64,000 nt of DNA, from NCBI RefSeq assembly GCF_900101615.1, contig NZ_FMZX01000022.1, positions 1 to 64,000 of the forward strand. The letters run 5' to 3'. The notes under the pieces were generated by a model that ran no database searches, was not told the origin of the DNA, and saw only the letters and a program-made list of their open reading frames with translations. The stretch comes from Belnapia rosea. Lineage in GTDB: Bacteria > Pseudomonadota > Alphaproteobacteria > Acetobacterales > Acetobacteraceae. Numbering within the stretch: position 1 is the stretch's first letter; each line of letters opens with the position of its first letter. The position numbers were made by a program, and so were the translations under genes. Shown here piece after piece: positions 19,483-27,762 of the stretch.

Positions 19483-20649
19483 TCAGCCCTGCCGCGCGTA
19501 TTGCACCGCGACGCGGCCGATCCTTTCGCGCGCGATCACCAGCTTCATGATCTGCGCCGTGCCGTCGCCGATCTCGAGTCCCATCACGTCGCGTAGCCGC
19601 TGCTGGTGCGGCAGGTCCTTCGAATAGCCGGCATGGCCGTGGGTCAGCAGGCATTGGTGGATCACCTCCACCGCCGTCTTGGGGGCAAGCCACTTGCACA
19701 TCGCCGCTTCCGAGGTGTGCGGCAGGCCGTGGTCGCGCAGCGCCAGGGTCTGGTAGCAGAGCATCCGCGCCGCGGCGAGCATGGTCTCCCCCTCGGCGAG
19801 GGGGAAGGTCACGCCCTGGTATTGCGCCAGCGGCGCGCCGAAGGTCCGGCGTTCCTGGATATAGGCCCAGCTCTCGTCGAGCGAGGCCTGCGCGGCGGCG
19901 ATGCATTGCAGTCCGATCAGCGCGCGGCTGTAGTCGAAGCCCTGCATGACCTGCACGAAGCCGCGGTTCTCCTCGCCGAGCATGTGGTCGGCCGGCACCT
20001 TCACGCCGTCGAAGAAGACCGAGCCGCGGCCCACCGCGCAGGTGCCGAAATCGTCGAAGCGCGAGCGCGAGATGCCCGGCGCGTCGAGCGGCACGAGGAA
20101 GGCGCTGATGCCGCGCGCGCCGTCCTCGGGGCGGCCGCTGCGGGCGAAGACGACGATCCCCTCGGCCTGGTCGGCGCAGCTGATCGAGGTCTTCTCGCCC
20201 GACAGCACCCAGCCATTGCCGGCGCGCTCGGCGCGCAGCGCGAGGTTGGCCGCGTCCGACCCGCCGCGCGGCTCGGTGAGGCCGATGGCGACGATCGCCT
20301 CCCCGCCGACGATGCGCCGCACCCAGTCCTGCGCTAGCGGCGGCGCCGCGTGGCGCAGGATGATGCTGCCCATCAGCGAGCCGAGCAGCTGGACATAGCT
20401 GACATTGATGTCGGCATGGGCCACCGCCTCGACCACCAGCCCCGCGGTCACGCAGGACTGGCCGAGGCCGCCATGGCTCTCGGGCATCTCGGGCGCGATC
20501 AGGCCGAGGCCGCCCATCTCCCGCAGCAGCGCGCGATCGAGCGCGCCGGCCTGTTCGCGCGCGCGGTATCCGGGCGCGAGGCGGCTGGCGGCGAAGCGGC
20601 GCGCGGCGTCGGAGATCGCCTGCTGCTCCTCGGTCGGTATGAAGCTCAT
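19483..20649 (-). CDS. Acyl-CoA dehydrogenase with Asp at the usual catalytic-Glu position
   Basis: A 388-residue acyl-CoA dehydrogenase from ATG 20649 (GAGGGA upstream). FAD-binding GLTEPRGGSDAANL and GEKTSISCADQAEGIV are conserved. Where most family members have EGT, this one reads LEIGDGTAQIMK, placing Asp362 at the catalytic-base position. I recall aspartate bases in cyclohexane/cyclohexenecarboxyl-CoA dehydrogenases, which would suit an AliB role beside the Bad-like genes, but the assignment is not certain. It follows the HMG-CoA-lyase-like gene by 38 bases and converges on the ligase gene 30 bases away. Confidence 0.83.
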   Translation of the reverse strand: MSFIPTEEQQAISDAARRFAASRLAPGYRAREQAGALDRALLREMGGLGLIAPEMPESHGGLGQSCVTAGLVVEAVAHADINVSYVQLLGSLMGSIILRHAAPPLAQDWVRRIVGGEAIVAIGLTEPRGGSDAANLALRAERAGNGWVLSGEKTSISCADQAEGIVVFARSGRPEDGARGISAFLVPLDAPGISRSRFDDFGTCAVGRGSVFFDGVKVPADHMLGEENRGFVQVMQGFDYSRALIGLQCIAAAQASLDESWAYIQERRTFGAPLAQYQGVTFPLAEGETMLAAARMLCYQTLALRDHGLPHTSEAAMCKWLAPKTAVEVIHQCLLTHGHAGYSKDLPHQQRLRDVMGLEIGDGTAQIMKLVIARERIGRVAVQYARQG

Positions 20650-20687
20650 TTGTGGTTCCCTCGCGGATGTCCCGCCCCTGGTCGCGA

Positions 20688-21668
20688 TCAGCCGTGGCCG
20701 GCGGCGGCGCCCGCCCGCGCGCGGTATTTGGCGAGCGAGCCGGCATGCATGACATGCCCGCCGAGCGGACGGCCGATGATGCGTTCGGCGAGGCGCGCCG
20801 CCTCGATCAGCTTCTCGAGGTCGAGGCCGGTCTCGATGCCCATCTCGTGGCAGAGGAACACCATGTCCTCGGTGCAGATGTTGCCCGCGCCGCGGCTGTC
20901 GCCATGCCCCGCGAAGGGGCAGCCGCCGAGCCCGGCGATCGAGCTGTCGAACAGATCGACGCCCATCTCGAGCGCCGCCAGCACATTCGCCGCGCCGAGC
21001 CCGCGCGTGTCGTGCAGGTGCAGCCCGATGCGGGTGGCGGGCAGCGCCTCGCGCAGCATGCCCACCAGCCGGCGGACCGATTGCGGATTGGCCCAGCCCA
21101 TGGTGTCGGCGAGATAGACCTTCGGCAGCACGATGCCGCGCTCGGCGCAGGTGCGGTGCGCCCAGACCAGCTCGTCCACCGCGCGGGCCGGCGGGATCTC
21201 GCCCTCGAAGTTGCAGCCGAAGGCGGCCATGACCAGCGCGCGCTCGACCTTCAGCCCCGCCTCGGCATAGAGGTCGAGCCAGCGCAGCACGCGCCCGCGC
21301 ATCTCCTCGGCCGAGCAGTTGTTGTTGCGCCGCGCAAAGGCGTCGGAGGCATAGAGGCTGATCTTGCCGGCGAGATCGACGCCGGGCGTGGCGCGGGCGC
21401 GCTCGAAGCCCTGCTCGTTCAGCCAGACCGCCTCGTAGCGCACGCCGGGGCGGCGGCGGATGGCGGCGAAGAGCGCCTCGGAATCCGTCATCTGCGGCAC
21501 CGCCTTGGGCGAGACGAAGGAGGCGACCTGCACCGCCTTGAGGCCGGTCTCGGCCAGCGCCTCGACCAGCGCGGCGCGCTGTTCGAGCGGATAGACCCGC
21601 GGCTCGATCTGGAAGCCCTCGCGCGGGCCTTCCTCGTGGAACTCGACGCGCTTCGGCAGATCGGACAT
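20688..21668 (-). CDS. HMG-CoA lyase-like (DRE-TIM) aldolase/lyase
   Basis: A 326-residue TIM-barrel lyase from ATG 21668. The metal-binding and catalytic start EEGPREGFQ, barrel strands ending in GLHLHDTRGLG (metal His pair), and the loop GLGGCPFAGHGDSRGAGN with the conserved catalytic Cys are all present. HMG-CoA lyases split 3-hydroxy-3-methylglutaryl-CoA; relatives act on 3-hydroxy-3-isohexenylglutaryl-CoA in acyclic terpene degradation. Divergence from an atuDCEF-like operon makes it the likely lyase for that pathway's product. The co-directional acyl-CoA dehydrogenase follows after 38 bases. Confidence 0.88.
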   Translation of the reverse strand: MSDLPKRVEFHEEGPREGFQIEPRVYPLEQRAALVEALAETGLKAVQVASFVSPKAVPQMTDSEALFAAIRRRPGVRYEAVWLNEQGFERARATPGVDLAGKISLYASDAFARRNNNCSAEEMRGRVLRWLDLYAEAGLKVERALVMAAFGCNFEGEIPPARAVDELVWAHRTCAERGIVLPKVYLADTMGWANPQSVRRLVGMLREALPATRIGLHLHDTRGLGAANVLAALEMGVDLFDSSIAGLGGCPFAGHGDSRGAGNICTEDMVFLCHEMGIETGLDLEKLIEAARLAERIIGRPLGGHVMHAGSLAKYRARAGAAAGHG

Positions 21669-21763
21669 GCGTCCTGGCCTCCTCTCCATTTGCGCCGGCG
21701 CGTTGCGTCCGCCGCGCCATCTTGCGGCACGAGGGCGCTGTCGCGCCAGCCGTCCCGGCATCC

Positions 21764-21792
21764 TTGACAGCCATGTTCCGGCCGTCAATGAT
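21764..21792 (+). promoter_or_regulatory. Putative sigma-70 promoter for the acyl-CoA synthetase/Atu-like operon
   Basis: TTGACA (21764-21769) and AATGAT (21787-21792) are separated by 17 bases in the 302-base divergent gap 21669-21970. The -35 is a perfect match and the -10 matches 4 of 6. The GntR-like site overlaps the -10, consistent with repression. Confidence 0.5.
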
Positions 21793-21800
21793 TGGACCAC
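21785..21800. promoter_or_regulatory. Candidate FCD/GntR operator in the divergent promoter
   Basis: GTCAATGATTGGACCA resembles the ATTGG-N-CCAAT type of operator known for GntR-family VanR-like repressors. Eleven of its first twelve bases recur upstream of the gntR gene at 46483-46494, the only other copy I see. This links the GntR protein to this promoter; inferred. Confidence 0.5.
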
Positions 21801-21836
21801 AAGAATGAGGCACGCGGCAAGAATGAGGCACGCGGC
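21801..21836. repeat. Tandem 18-base direct repeat
   Basis: AAGAATGAGGCACGCGGC occurs twice in perfect tandem between the HMG-CoA-lyase-like gene and the divergent acyl-CoA synthetase. Its CACGCGGC half also appears twice next to the matching site near 46509. It may be a second regulator's binding site or replication slippage in untranslated leader. Confidence 0.7.
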
Positions 21837-21970
21837 GCGACGCAGCCGCGGCCATGGGTGGGGAAGTTCAGGATGACGACTCGCTTGCGGGCCGCGCTGC
21901 GGCACGACGGCGCGGGCCGCGTATCGCGGCGCGCCATGCGGGACGCTTCGCGCCGGTGGGCGCGGCGCCC

Positions 21971-24085
21971 GTGACCCTCGGTTCCTGGCCGGCGGCCGCC
22001 ACGGTCGCGCCCTTCTTCAATGCCCGTTCGGTGGCGGTGATCGGCGCCTCGGCCGACCCGCTCAAGATCGGCGGCCGCCCCGTCGCCGGCCTGATCGAGG
22101 CCGGCTTCGAGGGCCGCATCCTGCCCGTCAACCCGAACTACCCGACGGTGCAGGGCCTGCCCGCCTACCGCTCCATCGCCGATGTGCCGGGCGAGGTCGA
22201 TCTCGCCATCGTCTCGGTGCCGACGCGCGACGTGCATGGCGCGATCGAGGCCTGCGCGGCCAAGGGCGTGCGCGCCGCGGTGGTGTTCAGCGCCGGCTTC
22301 GCCGAGGTGGACGAGGCGGGACGGCAGGCGCAGGACAGCCTGGTCGCGCTGGCGCGCCACCACGGCATGCGGCTGATGGGGCCGAACTGCATGGGCACGA
22401 TCAATGTGCGCCAGCGGCTCATCGCCTCCTTCACCTATATCGTCTCGGGCAATTGGCCGAAGCCGGGCGGGGTCAGCATCGTCAGCCAGTCCGGCGCCTT
22501 CGGCTCCTATTGCCTCGGCCTCGCGCGCGACCAGGGGATCGGCCTCAACCTCTGGGCCACCACGGGCAACCAGGCGGATGTGGATTTCACCGACACCCTG
22601 GCCTATGCGCTCGAGGATCCCGAGACGCGCGTCGTGCTCGCCTATATCGAGGGCTGCGGCCGGCCGCAGGCGCTGGTGGGCGCGCTGGAACGCGCCCGCG
22701 CGCTGGGCAAGCCGGTGGTGATGATGAAGGTCGGCGCCTCGGATGTCGGCGCCGCGGCGGCGGCCTCGCACACCGCCTCGCTGGCCGGCGCGGACGAGGT
22801 CTATGACGCGCTGTTCCGCCAGTACGACGTGCACCGCGCCCGCTCGCTCGAGGAGTTCCTCTCGATCGGCTACGCCTGCAACCTCGGGCGCTTCCCGACC
22901 ACGCCGGCGCTCGGTGTACTGACCATCTCGGGCGGGGCGGGGGTGCTGACCGCCGACACCGCGCGGCGCGAGGGGCTGGACGTGCCGGAACTGCCGGCCC
23001 CGGCGCGGGAGGAGCTGCGCGCGCTGGTGCCGGCGGGCGGCCTTCGCAACCCGGTGGACCTGACCGGCGCGGCGCTGCACGATTTCTCGCTGTGGCCGAA
23101 GTCGCTGCGGATCCTGATGCAGCAGGGCGGCTGCCCGACGGCGGTGCTGTTCATGGCGCATCTCGGCCGCAACCCCGTTTTCGTCGAGCGCCTGCGCCCG
23201 ATCTTCGAGGCGCTGTCGGCCGAGTTCTCGGACCGCGTCTTCGCGTTGGCCATGGATGCCGCGCCGGAGGTCCGCCGCAGCCTCGAGGAGCGCGGCATGC
23301 TGGTCTATCGCGACCCGGTGGAGGCGACGCGCGCCATCGCCGCGCTGGTGCGCTTCGGGCGCGCCTTCGCCGAGCGCGGCGCGGCCGGGGCGCCGCCGGT
23401 GCTGCCGCCGCAGCCGGACCTGCCGGCCGGCCCGCTCGATGAGCGCGCGGCCAAGGCGATCCTCGCCGGCGCCGGCATCCCGATGGTCCCCGACCGCATC
23501 GCCCGCACGGCCGAGGAGGCGGCGGCGGCGGCCGAGGCGCTGGGCTTCCCGGTGGCGATGAAGATCCTCTCGCCCGACATCGCCCACAAGACCGAGGTGG
23601 GCGGCGTGGCGCTCGGCCTCGCCTCCGCCGCGGCGGTGCGCGACGCCTTCGCGCGCATCGGCGCCTCGGCGCGCGAGAAGGCGCCGGGCGCGCGCATCGA
23701 GGGCGTGATCGTCTCCCCCATGGTCGGGCGGGGCACCGAGATGATCCTCGGCGTCCACCGCGACCCGGTCTTCGGCCCGGTGGTGATGGCCGGGCTCGGC
23801 GGCATCCATGTCGAGGCACTCGGCGATGTCAGCTTCCGCGTGGCGCCCTTCAGCGAGGCCGAGGCGATGCGGATGCTGCGCGAGCTGCGCGCCTGGCCGC
23901 TGCTCGAGGGCGCGCGCGGGGTGCCGCCGGCCGATGTCGAGGCGCTGGCGGCGGCACTCGCGCGGCTGTCGGTCTTCGCCGACCGCCACCGCGACCGGCT
24001 GCTCGGCGTGGACGTCAACCCCTTCATCCTGCACCCGCGCGGGCGCGGCGGCGTCGCCGTGGACGCCCTGATCCAGACGCTCTGA
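21971..24085 (+). CDS. NDP-forming acyl-CoA synthetase (acetyl-CoA synthetase/ADP-forming superfamily)
   Basis: A single-chain fusion of about 704 residues from GTG 21971; an upstream ATG at 21854 would add an unconserved Arg-rich tail. Order: CoA-binding domain (SVAVIGASADPLKIGGRP, about residues 15-110), succinyl-CoA-ligase-like domains with the phosphorylated His in ASHTASLAGADEVYD, then a C-terminal ATP-grasp domain (GFPVAMKILSPDIAHKTEVG; GVDVNPFILH). It converts an acid, CoA and NTP to acyl-CoA. It starts the atuDCEF-like operon, 26 bases before the dehydrogenase, so it probably activates that pathway's acid. Confidence 0.9.
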   Translation: MTLGSWPAAATVAPFFNARSVAVIGASADPLKIGGRPVAGLIEAGFEGRILPVNPNYPTVQGLPAYRSIADVPGEVDLAIVSVPTRDVHGAIEACAAKGVRAAVVFSAGFAEVDEAGRQAQDSLVALARHHGMRLMGPNCMGTINVRQRLIASFTYIVSGNWPKPGGVSIVSQSGAFGSYCLGLARDQGIGLNLWATTGNQADVDFTDTLAYALEDPETRVVLAYIEGCGRPQALVGALERARALGKPVVMMKVGASDVGAAAAASHTASLAGADEVYDALFRQYDVHRARSLEEFLSIGYACNLGRFPTTPALGVLTISGGAGVLTADTARREGLDVPELPAPAREELRALVPAGGLRNPVDLTGAALHDFSLWPKSLRILMQQGGCPTAVLFMAHLGRNPVFVERLRPIFEALSAEFSDRVFALAMDAAPEVRRSLEERGMLVYRDPVEATRAIAALVRFGRAFAERGAAGAPPVLPPQPDLPAGPLDERAAKAILAGAGIPMVPDRIARTAEEAAAAAEALGFPVAMKILSPDIAHKTEVGGVALGLASAAAVRDAFARIGASAREKAPGARIEGVIVSPMVGRGTEMILGVHRDPVFGPVVMAGLGGIHVEALGDVSFRVAPFSEAEAMRMLRELRAWPLLEGARGVPPADVEALAAALARLSVFADRHRDRLLGVDVNPFILHPRGRGGVAVDALIQTL

Positions 24086-24111
24086 CCGACACAACGAACG
24101 AGGAGACGCGC

Positions 24112-25278
24112 ATGCTGTTCACCGAGGAACACGAGGCCATCCGCCGCACGATCGCCCGCATCGTGAAGGAGGAGATCAACCCCCATGTCGATGAGTGGGA
24201 GAAGGCAGGCCGCTACCCCGCCCACCAGGTGATGAAGATCCTCGGCAAGGCCGGGCTGCTCGGCATCACCCGCCCGCCCTCCTTCGGCGGCCTCGGCCTC
24301 GACTATTCCTACGAGACGGTGATGGCCGAGGAGCTCGGCCATGTCGCGGCGCAGGGCGTGTCCACCTCGATCGGCGTGCAGACCAACATGTGCTGCCCGG
24401 CGCTGGCCAAGCACGGCTCGGACGAGCTGCGCCGCGAGTTCCTGGTGCCGCTGATCGCCGGCGACATGGTCGGCGCGATCGGCGTCAGCGAGGAGGGCGC
24501 GGGATCGGACGTGGCGAGCATCCGCACCCATGCGCGGCGCGACGGCGACGACTACGTCATCAACGGCGGCAAGATGTGGATCACCAACGGCGCCCAGGCC
24601 GACTGGATCTGCCTGCTGTGCAACACCGGCGAGGAAGGCGCGCCGCACCGCAACAAGTCGCTCATCGTGGTGCCGATGAAGACCAAGGGCGTGACGGTGG
24701 CGCGGGTGCTGGACAAGCTCGGCCTGCGCTGCTCGGACACCGCGCAGATCTTCTTCGACGAGGTGCGCGTGCCGGTCCGCAACCGCATCGGCGAGGAAGG
24801 CAAGGGCTTCATCTACCAGATGGAGCAGTTCCAGGAGGAACGCCTCTACGGGGCGACGCGCAGCATCACGCAGCTCGAGGACGCGGTGGCGATGACGGCC
24901 GAATACACCGGCCAGCGCCAGGCCTTCGGGCAGGCCCTGCTCGACAACCAGTGGATCCAGTTCAAGCTGGCCGAATGGCAGACCGAGATCGAGGCGCTGC
25001 GCTCGCTGATCTACCGCGCGGTCGAGATCTACGTGAATGGCGGCAACGTCACGCGGCTGGCCTCGATGGCGAAGCTCAAGGCGGGCCAGCTGCTGCAGGT
25101 GATCCCGAGCGGCTGCCTGCAGTTCTGGGGCGGCCAGGGCTTCATGTGGGAGAACCCGGTCTCGCGCATCTACCGCGATTCGCGCATCAGCTCGATCGGC
25201 GGCGGGGCCAATGAGGTGATGCTGCAGATCATCGCCAAGGACATGGGCCTGTCGCACCGGCAGCGGAAGCGGCATTGA
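24112..25278 (+). CDS. Acyl-CoA dehydrogenase, AtuD-like (citronellyl-CoA dehydrogenase candidate)
   Basis: A 388-residue dehydrogenase. INPHVDEWEKAGRYPAHQV, FGGLGLDYSY, SIGVQTN and the end SIGGGANEVMLQII closely resemble what I recall of Pseudomonas AtuD. The usual EGT base is replaced by GGA; instead Glu243 in FQEERL sits where isovaleryl- and long-chain acyl-CoA dehydrogenases carry their base. It would desaturate a beta-methyl-branched acyl-CoA, making the 3-methyl-2-enoyl-CoA substrate of the carboxylase encoded next. An isovaleryl-CoA dehydrogenase role (leucine breakdown) is the alternative. Confidence 0.85.
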   Translation: MLFTEEHEAIRRTIARIVKEEINPHVDEWEKAGRYPAHQVMKILGKAGLLGITRPPSFGGLGLDYSYETVMAEELGHVAAQGVSTSIGVQTNMCCPALAKHGSDELRREFLVPLIAGDMVGAIGVSEEGAGSDVASIRTHARRDGDDYVINGGKMWITNGAQADWICLLCNTGEEGAPHRNKSLIVVPMKTKGVTVARVLDKLGLRCSDTAQIFFDEVRVPVRNRIGEEGKGFIYQMEQFQEERLYGATRSITQLEDAVAMTAEYTGQRQAFGQALLDNQWIQFKLAEWQTEIEALRSLIYRAVEIYVNGGNVTRLASMAKLKAGQLLQVIPSGCLQFWGGQGFMWENPVSRIYRDSRISSIGGGANEVMLQIIAKDMGLSHRQRKRH

Positions 25279-25297
25279 GGCGGCGGGAGGTCCGGCG

Positions 25298-26917
25298 ATG
25301 CCGGTGATCGAATCGCGGCTCGACACCGCAGCGCCCGCCTTCCACGACAACCGGGAGCGGATGCTGGCGGAGATCGCCCGCTTCCGCGCGCTCGAGGACA
25401 AGGTGCGGCAGCGTTCGGAGCGCGAGCGCGAACGCTTCCGCCGCCGCGGCCAGCTGCTGCCGCGCGAGAGGGTCGAGCTGCTGCTCGACCCCGGGGCGCC
25501 CTTCCTTGCCCTCTCGACCCTCGCCGGGCTCGGCATGCATGACGATGACGGGCTGGACGAGGTGTTCGGCGGCGGACTGATCGTGGGCATCGGCCAGGTC
25601 GCGGGCACGCGCGTCATGGTCATCGCCAATGACAGCGCCATCAAGGGCGGCACCACGGTGCCGATGGGCACCAAGAAGGCGCTGCGCGCGCAGGACATCG
25701 CCCTGCGCGAGAAGCTGCCGCTGATCCAGCTGGTCGAGAGCGGCGGCGGCAACCTGTTCCGCCAGGAGGAGACCTTCGTCCGCGGCGGCCGCAAGTTCTT
25801 CAACCAGGCGCGGCTGTCGGCCGCCGGCATCCCGCAGGTGACGGTGGTGCATGGCAGCTCGACCGCCGGCGGCGCCTATGTGCCCGGCATGTCGGACCAT
25901 GTCATCATGGTGCGGCGGCGCGCGCGCGTCTTCCTCGCCGGCCCGCCGCTGCTGCGCGCCGCCACCGGCGAGATCGCCGACGACGAGGAGCTCGGCGGCG
26001 CCGACATGCACGCGACCGGGCCGGGCACCACCGAATACCTCGCCGAGGACGACGCCGACGCGATCGCCCTGGCGCGCGAGGTGGTGGAGAAGCTCTATTG
26101 GAACGACCGCCGGCCGAAGATCGAGGTGCCGCCGGCCCGCCCGCCGCGCCATGCGGCCGAGGAGCTGCTCGGCCTGGTGCCGCCCCGCCACCAGACGCCC
26201 TACGACATGCGCGAGATCCTCGCGCGCATCCTCGACGATTCCGACTACCTGGAGTTCAAGGCCGCCTTCGACCCCTACACCATCTGCGGCCGCGGCCGGA
26301 TCGAGGGCCACCCTTGCGGGCTGATCGGCAACAACGGCCCGATCACGCAGCGCGGCGCGGTCAAGGCGGCGCAGTTCATCCAGCTGTGCTGCCAGTCCGG
26401 CATCCCGATCATCTACCTGCAGAACACCACCGGCTACATGGTGGGGCGGGAGGCCGAGACCGAGGGCATCGTCAAGCACGGCTCGAAGATGATCCAGGCG
26501 GTCACCAACGCCACCGTGCCGCAGATCACCGTCATCGTCGGCGGCAGCTTCGGCGCCGGCAACTACGGCATGTGCGGGCGCAGCTTCGATCCGCGCTTCC
26601 TGTTCTCCTGGCCCAATTCGCGCATCGCGGTGATGGGCGGCGAGCAGGCGGCGGGCGTGCTGTGCACCGTGACCGAGGCGAAGCTGCAGCGCGCCGGCAA
26701 GCCGGTGGACGAGGAGCGGATCGCCACCCTGCGCCGCGAGATCATCGAGAAATACGACCGCGTCTCCACCGCGCTCTATGCCACGGCGCGGCTGTGGGAC
26801 GACGGCATCATCGACCCGCGCGACACGCGCCGGGTGCTCGGGCTCTGCCTGTCGATCTGCCGCGAGGGCGCGCTGCGGCCGCTGAGCCCGATCACCTTCG
26901 GCGCGGCGCGCCTGTGA
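25298..26917 (+). CDS. Acyl-CoA carboxylase carboxyltransferase (beta) subunit, AtuC-like geranyl-CoA carboxylase type
   Basis: A 539-residue biotin-dependent carboxyltransferase with both crotonase-like halves: N-terminal ANDSAIKGGTTVPMGTKKAL, VESGGGNLFRQEE, HGSSTAGGAYVPGMSD, and C-terminal GNNGPITQRGAVKAAQFIQL, NTTGYMVGREAE, GGSFGAGNYGMCGR. The pattern VTVVHGSSTAGGAY plus VFLAGPPLLRAATGEIA is that of geranyl-CoA carboxylase AtuC rather than methylcrotonyl-CoA carboxylase, by memory of both families. It transfers carboxylate from biotin to the gamma carbon of a 3-methyl-2-enoyl-CoA. Partner alpha subunit is two genes downstream. Confidence 0.85.
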   Translation: MPVIESRLDTAAPAFHDNRERMLAEIARFRALEDKVRQRSERERERFRRRGQLLPRERVELLLDPGAPFLALSTLAGLGMHDDDGLDEVFGGGLIVGIGQVAGTRVMVIANDSAIKGGTTVPMGTKKALRAQDIALREKLPLIQLVESGGGNLFRQEETFVRGGRKFFNQARLSAAGIPQVTVVHGSSTAGGAYVPGMSDHVIMVRRRARVFLAGPPLLRAATGEIADDEELGGADMHATGPGTTEYLAEDDADAIALAREVVEKLYWNDRRPKIEVPPARPPRHAAEELLGLVPPRHQTPYDMREILARILDDSDYLEFKAAFDPYTICGRGRIEGHPCGLIGNNGPITQRGAVKAAQFIQLCCQSGIPIIYLQNTTGYMVGREAETEGIVKHGSKMIQAVTNATVPQITVIVGGSFGAGNYGMCGRSFDPRFLFSWPNSRIAVMGGEQAAGVLCTVTEAKLQRAGKPVDEERIATLRREIIEKYDRVSTALYATARLWDDGIIDPRDTRRVLGLCLSICREGALRPLSPITFGAARL

Positions 26918-26934
26918 CGACGGAGAGACGAGAG

Positions 26935-27753
26935 ATGGAGATCGCCACCGGCCAGCATGAGGCGCTGGCGCTTGCCCGCCGCGGCATGCGGCTCGACGTG
27001 CTGTTCACCCGGCCGGAACGCCGCAACGCCATGAGCGCCGCGCTGAACCGGGAGATGCGCGCGCTGTTCGCGGCGCTGGCCGATGACCGCTCGGTGCGGC
27101 TGGTGGTGCTGCGCGGCGCCGGCGGCTGGTTCTGCTCGGGCGGCGACATGCGCGAGCGCGACCAGAGCCTGCACGACCAGGCCGCGGATCCGCGCGTCGC
27201 GGCGCGCGAGCGCAACCGCCTGGGCGGGGAGCTGTTCCGCGCCGTCAACCACGCGCCGCAGGTGGTCGTCGCGGTGGTCGAGGGGGCGGCGATGGGCGGG
27301 GGCTTCGGCCTTGCCTGCGCGGCCGACATCACCCTGGCGCGGCCCGACGCGCAATTCGCCATGCCGGAGGCGAGCATCGGCGTCGCCCCGGCGCAGATCG
27401 CCCCCTATGTGGTGCGGCGGCTCGGCCTGTCGCAGGCGCGCCGGCTTGCGCTGACCGCCGCGCGGATCGACGGGCGGGAGGCGGCGTCGCTCGGCCTCGC
27501 GCATCACCTGTGCGAGGACGATGCGGCGATCGAGGCGCGCCTCGCCGAGATCGAGCGCGCCGTGCGGCGCTGCGGGCCGGGGGCGCTGGCGGGCACCAAG
27601 CGGGTGCTCAACGCCGCATCGCTGCTCGACGACGCGGCGATGATCGAATTCGCCGCCGAGGTCTTCGCCGATTGCGTCACCACCGAGGAGGGCATCGAGG
27701 GCACAAGGTCCTTCCTGGAAAAACGCCGCCCGGCCTGGGCCGGCGAGGCATAG
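26935..27753 (+). CDS. Enoyl-CoA hydratase family, AtuE/methylglutaconyl-CoA hydratase-like
   Basis: A 272-residue crotonase-fold protein from ATG 26935 (GGAGAGACGAG upstream). The oxyanion region is FCSGGDMRERD. The first catalytic Glu of ordinary hydratases is replaced by Gly (AAMGGGFGLACAAD), while PEASIGVAPAQIAPYVVRRLG is retained; this combination is usual in methylglutaconyl- and isohexenylglutaconyl-CoA hydratases. Being enclosed between the carboxylase subunit genes, it should hydrate the carboxylated enoyl-CoA product to the 3-hydroxyglutaryl-type ester cleaved by the lyase. Confidence 0.85.
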   Translation: MEIATGQHEALALARRGMRLDVLFTRPERRNAMSAALNREMRALFAALADDRSVRLVVLRGAGGWFCSGGDMRERDQSLHDQAADPRVAARERNRLGGELFRAVNHAPQVVVAVVEGAAMGGGFGLACAADITLARPDAQFAMPEASIGVAPAQIAPYVVRRLGLSQARRLALTAARIDGREAASLGLAHHLCEDDAAIEARLAEIERAVRRCGPGALAGTKRVLNAASLLDDAAMIEFAAEVFADCVTTEEGIEGTRSFLEKRRPAWAGEA

Positions 27754-27762
27754 GGGGCGCCG

